Positions 15,747 through 26,786 are shown, counted from the stretch's first letter. The stretch: DNA of 34,718 nt from Deltaproteobacteria bacterium (GCA_003973265.1 QNYZ01000032.1:1-34718), one strand, 5' to 3'. Notes: generated from the sequence alone by a model not told the origin. A program made the numbers and translations.

Positions 15747-18700
15747 ATGTTTGATTTTTTTCACAAACGTCCATACCTGCTTTACAGCGTTATTGCCGGA
15801 CTTTTTGTTCTGGGTGTCTACGGCCTGATTGTCATGCCGAAAAACCTGTTCCCCGACAGCGACCGCCCCACCGTTATCATTATGAGCCAGGTTCCCGGCG
15901 CCACGCCCGATGTTGTCGCCGCGACGGTTTCCAAACCGGTTGAGCAGGAAGTATCCACCCTCTCGCTGATCCGGAAAGTCAGTTCGACCAATATCGCCGG
16001 GATGTCAATTGTCACGGCCGAATTTGAATATGTCAAAGGGCTGGACGCCGCGGCAGTCGATGTCAATAATGCCATCAATAAAGTGCGCGGAAAACTGCCG
16101 CCAAAAGTCAACCCATCGATTTACACTGCCGGATCCTTTGTTTTGCCGACGGATGTCTTTGCCCTTTCTCCGGCCAATAAAAACATCGATATCGACACCA
16201 TTCGCAAACTGGTTATCAGCGATATCAAACCGGCCCTGCTGCGTAATCCCGCCGTGGGTAATGTGGAAGTTTTCGGTGGCTATCAAAGTGCCATCAATAT
16301 CAACATCGACCCCTTTGCCGCCAAATCACATGGCGTGGCGCTGAGTAAAATCGCCGGAACCATCCGGGCGCTCAACCGTGACATCCCCATCGGATTCAGT
16401 AAAAGTGATACCTCTTTTTTCACGGTGACCTACTACGGTGAGCGCGACCGGATTGGGGATTTAGAGCGGCTGCCGATTGCTCCGAATGTTACGCTGGGCG
16501 ATATTGCCACGATCAGGTGGGAGCATCAGCGCCGTTTCTCAGGATATATCGGCAATGGAAAAGAAGCGATTGCCATCGCTATTCAACGCGCACCGGGCGG
16601 GTCGGTCCTTGACACCAGCAAAGCAGGCCGCAGCGAAATTGAAAAATTAAAAGCACGGTATCCCAACATCCGGTTTCAGCTGGCTGATACCCAGCGAAAT
16701 CTGATTAGAACGGCCAATACCAACATGCTTGAAGCGCTGCGCGATGCCATTATTTTCACCCTGCTGGTAATTCTGCTTTTTCTTGGAAACCTGCGGGCGG
16801 TTGCGGCGGCCCTTGCCTCGATCCCCATGGTCTTTTTTGCCACGATCGCCATTATCTGGATGTTCGGCGGAGGACTGAATCTTATCATCTATACGGCCAT
16901 CATCCTGGCGCTGGGAATGCTGGTCGATGATGCGGTCGTCGTACTGGAAAATATCGAGCGCCATCTTACCGAGCTCAAAGAGGATCTCAATACCGCTATA
17001 ATACACGGAACAAAAGAAGTGGTTGCGCCCATTTTTGCCGGAACCGTTGCCACCATCGCCATCATGGGCCCCTTTTTATTTGCAGGTGATTTTCCCCAGC
17101 AGATCTTCCGCCCTCTTATTTCGACTTTGATCATCGCGCTCCTGGTCTCATACTTTCTCTCGATCACCTTTATTCCGGCCATATCTTTCTACTTATACCG
17201 GAACGGTACGCAAAAATATCGACTTGAGCGGTGGCTTGAACGTCTGTATGAAACCACCTTTGGCCGCCTGGTCAAACCCTATACGGCGATTCTTAAATTT
17301 TCCGCAAGGGGGCACTCCCGGCTGAGAAGAGTCCTGATGACGATAGGTGTTGTTGCCCTTTTGGCCGTCAGTGTACGGGGTATTATGCCGGTCATTGGCC
17401 GGGATCTGATGCCACCGATGGACACCGGTATCATCAAGGCACATGTCAAGTTCAGTGCCAATGAAACCGTTGATCTCGCCGAAAAAAGGATTGCCCCTTT
17501 CCTGAAGTGGCTCCACGAACAACCCGAAGTCAAGATGAGCTCGGTTACGTTTGGCAGTGAACCGGGCGTTCTCTCCCTCGGGTCGGGCTCTTTGCCAACG
17601 GAATCAATTATGACGATCAATTGTGTGGATCGATTTCAGCGCAGGGCAACCATCTGGCAGCTGGAAAGCCGTTTCAGAGAAAAATTAGCCAAACTCCAAA
17701 ACGTTAAAGTCGTCGATGTTTACGACTTTGGGGCAACGCCCCTCTCCAGCATCAAAGCACCGGTTAATGTTCAATTACTGGCAGAAGATTATCACCTGCT
17801 GCCTGCCGCCAGCCATCGAGTTGCCAATGCGCTGAAATCCGTCAAGGGGCTCACCTCGATTTATACCAGCTGGGATCAGGATTTCACCGAAGCAGAACTC
17901 AAGATTGACAGCAACCGCGCCCTTGCCTACGGTATCACGCCCGTACAGATCGCGGCCCAGCTGCCACTTTCGGGAATCCCGGTTACGCTGAGCGGAAACC
18001 TGGTCACCATGCAGACGCAATTCGTTCGTCTCTACTTTAACCGGCCTTTCGATAAACATCTTCAGGCCCTGCGTCTGATCCCGATCCAGACAAAAAAGGG
18101 CCCGGTTCCCCTGGAAGCACTGGCAAAAATTAACTACCGGCTGACCGCTAATAAAATTGAGCGGAACGCGCTTCTTTACTCGCTCGATGTAGGGGGGTAC
18201 CGGGCAAAACGCGCGATTTCAACCATGACCGATGATGCAATTGAAACCCTGAAACCGTTTCACCTTCCAGGCGTAGAAATCCATCAGGAAGGAGACATGA
18301 AGCAGATGGGGGATACCTTTCAGCGGATGCTTAAATCGATCGCGATCGGTGTTGTTCTTCTCTTGATGGCGTTGATCGCCATTTATCAATCGGTACGGAT
18401 GTCAATTGTCATGATACTCGTCCTCCCCTTGTCGATGATTGGCGCATCCTGGGGAATGCTTTTGTTCAATAAACCGAGCTGTATGCCCAGTCTGGTCGGA
18501 ATTATGCTCCTCTTCGGCATCATCATCAAAAACTCTGTGCTCCTGATCGATTTCTACCAACACTACCGTAAAGCTGGAAACAGCCCGTTTGACGCCGCTC
18601 TGGAATGTGTCGAGGTCCGTTTCCGGCCTGTCTTTATGACCGCTTTCGGAACAATTGCCGGGATGATTCCCATTGCCTTTGAATGGGCAGTAGGCCTGGA

Positions 18701-18818
18701 AAGGCTGTCGCCCCTTGCCGACGTTGCCATTGGGGGCCTGATCATTGGAACCATTTTGACACTGATATATATCCCGATATTTGCCTACAGTGTCGAGAAG
18801 AAAGAAAAAATTTCGTGA
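15747..18818 (+). CDS. RND-family efflux pump, inner membrane subunit (HAE type)
   Basis: This 1023-residue protein has the RND layout of twelve membrane helices and two large periplasmic loops. It begins with helix 1 (YLLYSVIAGLFVLGVYGLIV) and the PKNLFPD segment. The proton-relay residues are present: LVDDAVVVLENIER in helix 4 (D394, D395) and IIIKNSVLLIDF in helix 10 (K928). The DD pair fits drug-type HAE pumps; heavy-metal RND pumps have a different helix 4 motif. It would export a hydrophobic or amphiphilic compound using the proton-motive force. Substrate is not predictable from sequence. Confidence 0.9.
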   Translation: MFDFFHKRPYLLYSVIAGLFVLGVYGLIVMPKNLFPDSDRPTVIIMSQVPGATPDVVAATVSKPVEQEVSTLSLIRKVSSTNIAGMSIVTAEFEYVKGLDAAAVDVNNAINKVRGKLPPKVNPSIYTAGSFVLPTDVFALSPANKNIDIDTIRKLVISDIKPALLRNPAVGNVEVFGGYQSAININIDPFAAKSHGVALSKIAGTIRALNRDIPIGFSKSDTSFFTVTYYGERDRIGDLERLPIAPNVTLGDIATIRWEHQRRFSGYIGNGKEAIAIAIQRAPGGSVLDTSKAGRSEIEKLKARYPNIRFQLADTQRNLIRTANTNMLEALRDAIIFTLLVILLFLGNLRAVAAALASIPMVFFATIAIIWMFGGGLNLIIYTAIILALGMLVDDAVVVLENIERHLTELKEDLNTAIIHGTKEVVAPIFAGTVATIAIMGPFLFAGDFPQQIFRPLISTLIIALLVSYFLSITFIPAISFYLYRNGTQKYRLERWLERLYETTFGRLVKPYTAILKFSARGHSRLRRVLMTIGVVALLAVSVRGIMPVIGRDLMPPMDTGIIKAHVKFSANETVDLAEKRIAPFLKWLHEQPEVKMSSVTFGSEPGVLSLGSGSLPTESIMTINCVDRFQRRATIWQLESRFREKLAKLQNVKVVDVYDFGATPLSSIKAPVNVQLLAEDYHLLPAASHRVANALKSVKGLTSIYTSWDQDFTEAELKIDSNRALAYGITPVQIAAQLPLSGIPVTLSGNLVTMQTQFVRLYFNRPFDKHLQALRLIPIQTKKGPVPLEALAKINYRLTANKIERNALLYSLDVGGYRAKRAISTMTDDAIETLKPFHLPGVEIHQEGDMKQMGDTFQRMLKSIAIGVVLLLMALIAIYQSVRMSIVMILVLPLSMIGASWGMLLFNKPSCMPSLVGIMLLFGIIIKNSVLLIDFYQHYRKAGNSPFDAALECVEVRFRPVFMTAFGTIAGMIPIAFEWAVGLERLSPLADVAIGGLIIGTILTLIYIPIFAYSVEKKEKIS

Positions 18819-18844
18819 ATAAAAAAAGAGGATGCGAATCTTTA

Positions 18845-20146
18845 ATGGATAAAAAAATTGATTTGAAGGCGGCCATCGCCATCGGTATTGGCGGCATGGT
18901 TGGCGGGGGAATCTTTGCCGTTTTGGGCCTGGCCGTCACGCTGGGAAAGGGCGGAACACCTGTCTCTTTCCTGATCGCCGGGATCATTGCACTGCTCACC
19001 GCCTACAGTTATGTCAGACTCAGCCTCACCTACCCGGATCGTGGCGGGACAGTCCGGTTCATCAATCAGGGCTTCGGAATTGGAATTTTCAGCGGAGGAA
19101 TTAATAATTTACTTTGGATCAGTTACATCATCATGCTCTCTCTTTACGCGTCAGCATTTGGTTCATACGCACCGAATCTGCTGAAAATAACCGGCGGTCA
19201 GCGGATTGATTATCATATTTACCTCAGCCTCATCATTATTTTCGCAACCGCAATCAACTATTATAGTATTCAAGTTGTGGGAAAAATCGAATCCTATGCC
19301 GTTATTGTCAAATTGACCATTTTATTATCATTTGTCGTTATCGGGTTATATGAGCTGTCCGGAAACCCCAACCTCACCCAGCTTACACTCACCCATTGGG
19401 AATCCCCTTTAAAAATATTGACGGCGGGAATGGTTATTTTTGTTGCCTATGAAGGGTTTGAACTGATCGCAAATGCAGCCCCCGATATCATCGATCCGGT
19501 TAAAAATATTCCTCGAGCCTATTACTACTCTGTTATTTTCGTAATGCTTCTTTACATCATTATCGCCACCATAACGGTTGGGTCACTGCCTTTCAGCCAG
19601 ATCGCCACAGCACAGGATTATGTGCTCGCGGAAGCGGCCAAACCGATGCTGGGACATTTTGGATTTACAATCATCACTATCGCCGCGCTTATTTCCACTT
19701 TCTCCGCGATCAATGCCTCTCTCTACGGCGGAAGCCGGGTGAGTTACGAAATCGCAGAAGATGACGAATTGCCCCACGAATTAACCAGCATGCTGTGGAA
19801 CCATCCCGTCGGCCTGCTCATTACCGCAATCGTCACGTTGCTCATGGCCAATACGCTCAACCTTGAAAGTATCTCTACCGCGGGAAGTGTTGGATTTCTT
19901 CTGATATTTGCCACGGTCAATTGCGTCGGCCTGAAATTATCCCGGATCACCGGTGGGACAAAAATCATCCCTTTGGCAGGTTTCCTTCTCTGTTTAACGG
20001 CGACGGTTCTCCTCATTATCCAGCAATTATCTGCCAATCGAACCGGGGTTATTGTCTCCATCGGAATAATTACTTCCTGTTTCCTGATGGAATACATCTT
20101 CAAAAAAACTGAAACAGGGAAATCAAAAGCCGTAAGAAAAATATAG
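18845..20146 (+). CDS. APC-superfamily amino acid/polyamine-type permease
   Basis: This 433-residue, very hydrophobic protein has about twelve membrane segments. It starts with IGIGGMVGGGIFAVLGLAVTLG, the helix 1 GxGxGxxxGxGIF-like substrate motif of APC transporters. VAYEGFELIANAAPDI (helix 6 region) and the following DPVKNIPRAYYYSVIFV are also characteristic. The ATG at 18845 is chosen because AGAGGA lies upstream, although a dozen bases away, and the product begins close to helix 1. It follows the RND gene by 26 bases and precedes a terminator, so it is probably the last gene of the efflux operon. The transported compound is unknown. Confidence 0.85.
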   Translation: MDKKIDLKAAIAIGIGGMVGGGIFAVLGLAVTLGKGGTPVSFLIAGIIALLTAYSYVRLSLTYPDRGGTVRFINQGFGIGIFSGGINNLLWISYIIMLSLYASAFGSYAPNLLKITGGQRIDYHIYLSLIIIFATAINYYSIQVVGKIESYAVIVKLTILLSFVVIGLYELSGNPNLTQLTLTHWESPLKILTAGMVIFVAYEGFELIANAAPDIIDPVKNIPRAYYYSVIFVMLLYIIIATITVGSLPFSQIATAQDYVLAEAAKPMLGHFGFTIITIAALISTFSAINASLYGGSRVSYEIAEDDELPHELTSMLWNHPVGLLITAIVTLLMANTLNLESISTAGSVGFLLIFATVNCVGLKLSRITGGTKIIPLAGFLLCLTATVLLIIQQLSANRTGVIVSIGIITSCFLMEYIFKKTETGKSKAVRKI

Positions 20147-20230
20147 CCACTAAAGTATTGAGCCGCAAAGAGACTGGAATGATAATGTCGTTTGGCTTTT
20201 AAAATGAAGGTGTTCTAAGCTCATAACTAT

Positions 20231-20265
20231 AAAAGGCCTGTTGCCACCACAGCAACAGGCCTTTT
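20231..20265. terminator. Bidirectional intrinsic terminator
   Basis: A perfect 14-bp stem (AAAAGGCCTGTTGC against its complement) around a 7-base loop ends in TTTT on both strands. It separates the plus-strand efflux operon from the minus-strand tRNA-Val/tRNA-Asp unit and can serve both. Confidence 0.92.
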
Positions 20266-20270
20266 ATAAA

Positions 20271-20349
20271 TGGCGGGGACGACGAGACTCGAACTCGCGA
20301 CCTCCGGCGTGACAGGCCGGCGTTCTAACCGAAACTGAACTACGTCCCC
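20271..20349 (-). tRNA. tRNA-Asp (GTC)
   Basis: The reverse complement folds as a cloverleaf: acceptor GGGGACG/CGTCCCC, anticodon loop CTGTCAC with anticodon GTC, and a T-arm with GTTCGAG. The 3' CCA is encoded. It follows tRNA-Val in the same transcript. Confidence 0.95.
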
Positions 20350-20397
20350 GTTTTACTCTAAATTCAATCTAACCTATCCGGGTTCATCGGCCCGGGT

Positions 20398-20473
20398 TGG
20401 TAGGCGGAACAGGGCTTGAACCTGTGACCCTCGGCTTGTAAGGCCGATGCTCTCCCAACTGAGCTACCCGCCC
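20398..20473 (-). tRNA. tRNA-Val (TAC)
   Basis: The reverse complement gives a 76-base cloverleaf with acceptor GGGCGGG/TCCGCCT (two G-T pairs), anticodon stem TCGGC/GCCGA around loop CTTACAA (anticodon TAC), T-arm ACAGG-TTCAAGC-CCTGT and an encoded CCA. Confidence 0.95.
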
Positions 20474-20517
20474 CCAGTCCCAAGACCGCCCTAGCGGTGT
20501 TTGTCGAAAACGTGTCT

Positions 20518-20546
20518 TGATTACCAATTGCATCGATGGTTGTCAA
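20518..20546 (-). promoter_or_regulatory. Promoter of the tRNA-Val/tRNA-Asp unit
   Basis: On the minus strand, TTGACA (20546-20541) is followed after 17 bases by TAATCA (20523-20518), preceded by TG-G as in extended -10 promoters. The predicted start is about 40 bases before the tRNA-Val 5' end. Confidence 0.5.
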
Positions 20547-20605
20547 GCTGAAAGTGACAATAATTCTCAGGATATTTGGGGCTACATCCTTCAATTTTTT
20601 CTTTT

Positions 20606-23020
20606 CTAGGACACCTGCCCCGTGGTCATGGACAATGAGGCATCGCTCGTTTTAAACGTGGTCTTATCATTATCGAGAACCAGCGTGTGCGATAACACCT
20701 CGTCCATGTGCGATACGGTGATAATCTCCATCTGTTTCTGAATATTGGCGGGGATATCCACCAGATCTTTTTTGTTTTCCACGGGAATCAATACTTTTTT
20801 AATCCCTCCGCGATGCGCGGCCAGAATTTTTTCCTTGAGACCGCCAATGGGCAGCACCCGGCCACGCAGGGTGATTTCGCCGGTCATGGCCAGAAAGCGG
20901 CTGACCGGCCTTTTGGTCAGTGCCGACACAATGGATGTACACATGGCAATCCCTGCGGAGGGGCCGTCTTTGGGCGTGGCTCCGTCCGGAATGTGGATAT
21001 GGATATCCAGCTTACGATAAAATTTAGGTTCGAGACCCAGCTCATTGGCACGGGAACGGACATAACTGATAGCGGCCTCGGCGGACTCTTTCATTACATC
21101 GCCCAGTTTGCCGGTAACCGTATGCACCCCCTTGCCCGGCATGACAACGGTCTCCGCACAAAGGATCTCCCCGCCCACCTGGGTCCAGGCCAGGCCCGTG
21201 GCAATCCCCACCTGATCTTTTTCTTCCACCTGCCCATAACGAAAAGGGGGTGATCCCAGGTATTTCCGAATCGATCTAGCCGATATCCGAATGGGCTTTT
21301 CAGGCTTTTTCCTGACCACGGTGCGGGCAATTTTACGACAGACGGAAGCGATTTCACGCTCCAGGTTACGAACCCCGGACTCCCGCGTATATCGCTGAAT
21401 TAACAACATGATGGCGTTCTTTGAAAAAGTGACATCCACTTCTTTCAGCCCGTTCAGGCGGATCTGTTTCGGGGATAAGAATCCTTCGGCAATATGATAT
21501 TTTTCCTCTTCGGTATATCCGGACAGCCGGATAATCTCCATCCGATCCTGAAGCGGAAGCGGAATCTCCGGCAGGGTATTGGCCGTGGTCACAAATAAAA
21601 TATCCGACAGGTCGTAATCAACATCCAGATAATGATCATTAAACGCAAAGTTTTGTTCCGGGTCCAGAACTTCCAGCAGGGCGGCCGAGGGGTCACCCCG
21701 AAAGTCCATACTCATTTTATCCACTTCGTCCAGACAAAACACAGGATTGTTCACACCGGCTTTTTTCAGAGACTGGATAATTTTGCCGGGCATCGCGCCG
21801 ATATATGTCCGGCGATGCCCCCGAATCTCGGCTTCATCCCGAACCCCGCCCAGAGACAAGCGGATATATTTACGCCCCGTGGCCCGTGCAACGGATCGGG
21901 CCAGCGATGTTTTGCCGACACCGGGCGGCCCCACAAAACAAAGGATCGGACCGCGGACTTTTTTGACCAGAGATTCCACCGCCAGGTACTCGACGATACG
22001 CTCCTTCGGTTTTTTCAGGCCGTAGTGATCCTCGTCCAGAATCTTCTCGGCTTTATCCAGATCCCCATGTACTTCGGACGCTTCATACCAGGGCAGACTG
22101 AGCAGCCAGTCAATATACCCCCGCACGACAGTCGCTTCGGCGGACATGGGTGCCATCATCGACAGCTTCTTAAATTCCTGTTTAACCTTTTCGGTCGCCT
22201 CTTTGGACATTTTCTTGGCATTAATCTGCTCTTCAAGTTCTTTCAGGTCATCCTGAGCGTCATCGGGTCCCATCTCTTTTTTAATGGCCCGTATCTGCTC
22301 ATTGAGATAGTAGCTCTTCTGAGTCTTCTCCATCTGCTTCTTGACCCGGCTCTTAATCCGCTGGTCCATCTTGAAAATGTCGATCTCCAGCCGGATAAGT
22401 TCCAATAACAGCGAGAGCCGTTCACCCAGAGCAGCCGTGTCCAGCAGTTTTTGCTTGTCGGCAATTTTAAATGAAAAATGGGCGGCAATCGCGTCCGCCA
22501 GTTGAGAAGGATCGCTAATGGCCACCACGCTTTTGACCAGTTCCCGGGCGATCGATTTATTTAACTTGGCATAATTTTCAAAATTTTTCTTGATCGACCG
22601 GACCAGGGCTTCCTTTTCCGCCTCGTCCACTGGTGTTTCCCAAACCGGAGTCAACGATACCCGAAAATAGTCGGCATTGGGTAAAAACTGGTCAATCCGC
22701 GCCCGCTTCACCCCTTCCACCAGGGCTTTTACCGTTCCATCGGGCAGCTTGAGAAGCTGAAGCACCTTCCCCACGGTTCCCACGCGACTGATGTCTTTTT
22801 CCCTGGGATTATCAATATCCACATCGGTTTGCGTGGCCAGAAAAATGTATTTATCCCTGTTCATGGCAACCGCCAGGGCCTGAACCGATTTATCCCGGCC
22901 CACGAAAAGCGGTGCGACCATATGGGGAAACACCACAATATCCCTCAGGGGAAGCAGGGGCAGCTCAAGATTCTCTGTTTCCAAACCACCGGGATCGGAT
23001 TTTTCCGGAAAACCTGTCAT
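20606..23020 (-). CDS. lon: ATP-dependent protease Lon
   Basis: This 804-residue cytoplasmic protease degrades misfolded and selected regulatory proteins. It has the full Lon layout: N-terminal substrate-binding domain ([23 protein letters not shown]), a central coiled-coil stretch, an AAA+ module with Walker [10 protein letters not shown] near residue 363 and [18 protein letters not shown], and a C-terminal protease domain. The catalytic serine is S688 in DGPSAGIAM and the lysine is K731 in GGLKEKIL, so both members of the dyad are present. It is 34 bases downstream of clpX, in the classic tig-clpP-clpX-lon order. The stop is TAG. Confidence 0.98.
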   Translation of the reverse strand: MTGFPEKSDPGGLETENLELPLLPLRDIVVFPHMVAPLFVGRDKSVQALAVAMNRDKYIFLATQTDVDIDNPREKDISRVGTVGKVLQLLKLPDGTVKALVEGVKRARIDQFLPNADYFRVSLTPVWETPVDEAEKEALVRSIKKNFENYAKLNKSIARELVKSVVAISDPSQLADAIAAHFSFKIADKQKLLDTAALGERLSLLLELIRLEIDIFKMDQRIKSRVKKQMEKTQKSYYLNEQIRAIKKEMGPDDAQDDLKELEEQINAKKMSKEATEKVKQEFKKLSMMAPMSAEATVVRGYIDWLLSLPWYEASEVHGDLDKAEKILDEDHYGLKKPKERIVEYLAVESLVKKVRGPILCFVGPPGVGKTSLARSVARATGRKYIRLSLGGVRDEAEIRGHRRTYIGAMPGKIIQSLKKAGVNNPVFCLDEVDKMSMDFRGDPSAALLEVLDPEQNFAFNDHYLDVDYDLSDILFVTTANTLPEIPLPLQDRMEIIRLSGYTEEEKYHIAEGFLSPKQIRLNGLKEVDVTFSKNAIMLLIQRYTRESGVRNLEREIASVCRKIARTVVRKKPEKPIRISARSIRKYLGSPPFRYGQVEEKDQVGIATGLAWTQVGGEILCAETVVMPGKGVHTVTGKLGDVMKESAEAAISYVRSRANELGLEPKFYRKLDIHIHIPDGATPKDGPSAGIAMCTSIVSALTKRPVSRFLAMTGEITLRGRVLPIGGLKEKILAAHRGGIKKVLIPVENKKDLVDIPANIQKQMEIITVSHMDEVLSHTLVLDNDKTTFKTSDASLSMTTGQVS

Positions 23021-23054
23021 GGTTATATATCCTTATAATAGCTGACCAGGGTGA

Positions 23055-24302
23055 TCAGGCCTGCTTTTTATTTTGTTCGTATAAAAGAATCGGGTCTTCG
23101 TCTTTCAGTACGACCTCTTCATTGACCACGCATTCCCGAACGTTTTCGATGGAAGGGATTTCATACATGATGTTGATGAGGCACTTTTCCATGATGGAGC
23201 GAAGCCCCCTGGCCCCCGATTTTCGCTTCAGCGCTTCTTTAGAAATCGCAGCCAAAGCGGTATCGGTAAAGCGCAGGTTAACCCCCTCCATCTCAAATAA
23301 TTTCTGAAACTGTTTGACCAGGGCATTCTTTGGTTCGGTCAAAATTCGGACCAGCGCATCGGCCCCCAGTTCATTCAACGTGGCGATAACCGGCAGTCGT
23401 CCAAGAAACTCGGGAATCAGACCAAATTTGATCAGATCTTCCGGACGGACCCTGGCCAGCGTTTCGCCAATATTCATTTTCTTCTGGTCCGTGATGTTTG
23501 CGCCAAACCCCATCATCCTGGATCCCTGGCGACTCTGAATAATCCGCTCCAGCCCGTTGAACGTACCACCGCAGATAAAAAGGATATTGGAGGTGTCCAC
23601 CTTCAAAAAATCCTGCTGGGGGTGTTTTCGCCCGCCCTTGGGAGGCACACTGGCCATGGTTCCCTCAAGGATTTTCAACAACGCCTGCTGGACCCCTTCC
23701 CCGGACACATCCCGGGTAATGGACGGGTTGTCGGATTTACCGGCAATTTTGTCGATTTCATCAATATAAACAATACCGCGCTTGGCTTTTTCCACATCGT
23801 AGTCGGCGTTCTGGACCAGCGTCAGGATAATGTTTTCCACATCTTCGCCCACATACCCCGCCTCGGTCAGGCTGGTGGCATCGGCAATGGTAAAAGGAAC
23901 ATTCAGAAACCGGGCCAGCGTCTGGGCCAGCAGCGTTTTTCCGGAACCGGTGGGCCCGATGAGGAGGATATTGCTTTTCTGGATCTCCACATCAGTGCCG
24001 ATATTCGGCGAGGAATCAAGACGTTTATAGTGATTATATACGGCCACGGACAGAATTTTTTTGGCCATATCCTGTTCGATCACGTAGTCATCAAGCATCG
24101 CGTTGATCTCTTTGGGAAGAAAGGTCTTATCCGATTCACCCCGGTCCTGCTCGAATTCCTCTTCGATGATCTCGCCACACAGCTGAATGCATTCATCGCA
24201 GATATAGACGGCCGGCCCGGCAATGAGCTTCGTCACTTCCTTTTGACTTTTGCCGCAAAACGAACAGAATAAATTTTCGTTTGATTCGTCTTTATCAGAC
24301 AT
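23055..24302 (-). CDS. clpX: ATP-dependent Clp protease ATP-binding subunit ClpX
   Basis: This 415-residue AAA+ unfoldase feeds proteins to ClpP. An N-terminal zinc-binding domain has C13, C16, C35 and C38. Walker A is [12 protein letters not shown], Walker B is [10 protein letters not shown], and sensor 2 is [11 protein letters not shown]. The loop that docks into ClpP reads MGFGA, with Met where many ClpX proteins have Ile-Gly-Phe. The open frame extends 14 codons further upstream, but the ATG at 24302 has GGAG before it and begins [15 protein letters not shown] like other ClpX proteins. It starts one base after the clpP stop. Confidence 0.98.
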   Translation of the reverse strand: MSDKDESNENLFCSFCGKSQKEVTKLIAGPAVYICDECIQLCGEIIEEEFEQDRGESDKTFLPKEINAMLDDYVIEQDMAKKILSVAVYNHYKRLDSSPNIGTDVEIQKSNILLIGPTGSGKTLLAQTLARFLNVPFTIADATSLTEAGYVGEDVENIILTLVQNADYDVEKAKRGIVYIDEIDKIAGKSDNPSITRDVSGEGVQQALLKILEGTMASVPPKGGRKHPQQDFLKVDTSNILFICGGTFNGLERIIQSRQGSRMMGFGANITDQKKMNIGETLARVRPEDLIKFGLIPEFLGRLPVIATLNELGADALVRILTEPKNALVKQFQKLFEMEGVNLRFTDTALAAISKEALKRKSGARGLRSIMEKCLINIMYEIPSIENVRECVVNEEVVLKDEDPILLYEQNKKQA

Positions 24303-24303
24303 A

Positions 24304-24930
24304 TCAGGACTCCGTCTCTTTATCTTTACCGTCAATGTTATCAAGATCGTCCCGATCCTGAATCACGTGATCGATGATTCCATATTTTTTTGACTCTTCG
24401 CTGGACATGAAATAGTCGCGATCCGTGTCTTTCCGGATCTGTTTCAGGGACTGTTTGGTATGGCTGGCCAGGATATTATTCAATGTATCTTTCAGTCGTA
24501 AAATTTCCTTTGCCTGCAGGGCAATATCTGAAGCCTGGCCCTGTGCGCCGCCCATGGGCTGATGAATCATGATCCTGGCATTGGGGAGTGAATATCTTTT
24601 CCCATCGGCCCCGGCAGCGAGCAGCAGGGCACCCATGCTGGCCGCCTGACCGATGCAGACGGTGGCAATCGCCGGTTTGATGTACTGCATGGTGTCATAT
24701 ATGGCCAGCCCGGCCGTGACACTGCCGCCCGGAGAGTTGATATAAAAATTAATTTCCCGACCCGGATCTTCGGACTCGAGAAAGAGCAATTGCGCGATTA
24801 GAACATTGGCCACCTCGTCATTGATGGCGGTTCCTAAAAATATAATCCTGTCTTTTAACAGCCGTGAGTAGATATCATAGGCCCGTTCGCCCCGGCTGCT
24901 CTGTTCGATGACCATGGGAATGAGTGGCAC
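24304..24930 (-). CDS. clpP: ATP-dependent Clp protease proteolytic subunit ClpP
   Basis: This 208-residue serine peptidase forms the barrel-shaped chamber used with ClpX. The catalytic triad is complete: S98 in GQAASMGA, H123 in [13 protein letters not shown], and D172 in [10 protein letters not shown]. The N-terminal [20 protein letters not shown] is typical. The start is a GTG at 24930 with AAGGAG a few bases upstream; an internal ATG five codons later is possible but has no better ribosome-binding site. It lies between tig and clpX with short gaps. Confidence 0.98.
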   Translation of the reverse strand: MPLIPMVIEQSSRGERAYDIYSRLLKDRIIFLGTAINDEVANVLIAQLLFLESEDPGREINFYINSPGGSVTAGLAIYDTMQYIKPAIATVCIGQAASMGALLLAAGADGKRYSLPNARIMIHQPMGGAQGQASDIALQAKEILRLKDTLNNILASHTKQSLKQIRKDTDRDYFMSSEESKKYGIIDHVIQDRDDLDNIDGKDKETES

Positions 24931-24967
24931 GTTTTTTCTCCTTATGGAATCCTATCTGTCCGGATCG

Positions 24968-26329
24968 TTATGACTCACTGGAATCGTCATCTGCTTTTTC
25001 AGATTTTTCCGTTTCCGTGTCCTCTTTTTCTTTTTCAGGCGGTTTTTCCGTTATGTCGCCATGCTCCATTATAAGCTTGATCGCCTTTTTTTCAAGTAAC
25101 GCATGCTTCAGGAATTCAAACCGGTCCGGATCGGTTTTGAAATATTCTTTAATACTGTCGACCGGCTGTTGATACGCCTGGGCCATCTCGGCCAGACCGG
25201 TTTCCGTTTCCTCATCGGTAAGCGTCAGTTCCTCCTGATCGATAATCTTGCTCAAAATGAGCTGCCGCCGCACCTGTTTGATTGCCACATCGCGGTACTT
25301 TTCCTCCATTTTTTCCCTGGAAAGGCCCGCATCTTCCATCTTCATATTGTTGTTGGAAAATGATTGCTCGGCTTCATTGATGATACTGTTCAATTCATTC
25401 TGAATCAGGCTGTCCGGCACGTCGAACTCGGCTTTTTCCAGAAGTGCGGTAAAAACCTGCTCGTTCATCTCCTGCTCGGCACGCTTGTCATAGCCTTCCT
25501 GGATGGATTGTCTGATTTTATCCTTAAGCTCATCCATATTTTCGTAGGGTCCCAGGGTTTTGGCAAATGCATCGTCCAGCTCCGGGAGCGACTCCTTGCG
25601 GATTTCATTGAGCAGGACCTTGAATGTCACGTTGCGTCCGGCCAGCCTGGGATTAAAATAATCGTCGGCAAAGGAAACGCTGATCTCTTTCTCTTCTTTC
25701 GCGTTCATGCCGATAATTTCAGCGTCAAAGTCTTTGTGAATACGCCCCTCGCCCACTTTCATCGAAAAATTGGTGGTTTTCTGCATATCTTTAAGGGGCA
25801 GATCATTTTCAAACACTTCGTAATCGATCAGCACAATATCGTCTTTGGCCACAGGCCGGTCTTCTTCCAGCGGCTCGTTCCGGGCCATATTTTTCTGGAG
25901 CATCTTGAGCTGCAGGTCAAGTTCTTCATCGCTGGCCTTATAAATCGTTTTTTCAAGGGCAAGTCCCTTGAATTCGATGGGATCCAGCTCCGGCGACACT
26001 TCAATGGAGGCATCAAATTTAAATGGTTTCCTGTCTTCCAGCACAGGGGGATTGATCTCCGGCTTCCCGACTAGTTTCAGGTCGTTATCCTTTACAGCCT
26101 CAACAAATGAATCCTGAATCAATTGTGCGGCCACATCCGCATTCACATTTTTTTTATACATCCGCTCCAGAACGCTGCGGGGTGCCTTTCCCGGCCGGAA
26201 CCCTTTGATCCTGGCGGTTCGCTTGAGTTCACCATAGGCGGAATTCAGGGCCTGGGTGACGTCTTCTTCAGGGATTTCTATGTGCAATGTCTTTTTTACC
26301 GAGCTCACATCCTCAACTGAAATTTTCAT
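24968..26329 (-). CDS. tig: Trigger factor, ribosome-associated chaperone
   Basis: This 453-residue protein binds the ribosome exit tunnel and helps new chains fold. The ribosome-docking motif GFRPGKAP is at residues 43-50. The central FKBP-like prolyl isomerase region (DIVLIDYEVFENDLPL and onward) and a long helical C-terminal domain follow. The tail after residue about 430 is low-complexity, acidic and lysine-rich, a common feature of trigger factors. AAAGGA precedes the ATG. It heads the tig-clpP-clpX-lon block, with tRNA-Leu immediately upstream. Confidence 0.97.
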   Translation of the reverse strand: MKISVEDVSSVKKTLHIEIPEEDVTQALNSAYGELKRTARIKGFRPGKAPRSVLERMYKKNVNADVAAQLIQDSFVEAVKDNDLKLVGKPEINPPVLEDRKPFKFDASIEVSPELDPIEFKGLALEKTIYKASDEELDLQLKMLQKNMARNEPLEEDRPVAKDDIVLIDYEVFENDLPLKDMQKTTNFSMKVGEGRIHKDFDAEIIGMNAKEEKEISVSFADDYFNPRLAGRNVTFKVLLNEIRKESLPELDDAFAKTLGPYENMDELKDKIRQSIQEGYDKRAEQEMNEQVFTALLEKAEFDVPDSLIQNELNSIINEAEQSFSNNNMKMEDAGLSREKMEEKYRDVAIKQVRRQLILSKIIDQEELTLTDEETETGLAEMAQAYQQPVDSIKEYFKTDPDRFEFLKHALLEKKAIKLIMEHGDITEKPPEKEKEDTETEKSEKADDDSSES

Positions 26330-26405
26330 CAGAATCCTTTCTTACATGACAAAATAAATGCCTGAAATGCGAACATTTACAGGCAGCAGTTAAATATATA
26401 TTCTG

Positions 26406-26492
<87 letters not shown>

Positions 26493-26744
26493 AAAAAAAA
26501 CGGCCACGATGATTGACATCACCGATAAAATCGTTAATATTCCGGCTCCAATCTAATATCGACACCTTGAGGTGTCAAGGAAATTCAGGTGTTACGGGGT
26601 ATCCATGCTTACGGAGGCCGTACAACGCGACAAGAAAGGGGTGTCCAAGATATCCGGTCGCTGATGATCCTTGATCGGCACGGGAATACCATGGTAGAGA
26701 AAAAGATATCTTTCGCCGGGTTTTTTCCCTCCCGGGAGAATGAC

Positions 26745-26769
26745 ATTTCCGGTTATCAATCCCGGAAAT
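26745..26769. repeat. Inverted repeat just upstream of tRNA-Pro
   Basis: The arms ATTTCCGG and CCGGAAAT are perfect complements around 9 bases, ending 17 bases before the tRNA. It may belong to the promoter or leader; no clear -35/-10 pair was found with it. Confidence 0.45.
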
Positions 26770-26786
26770 AGATTCGGGTAATCAAC

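Noticed and set aside
20364..20594. Minus-strand frame containing SSVGRASALQAEGHRFKPCSAYQ-type sequence
   Set aside because: It is a translation through tRNA-Val, a common false gene.
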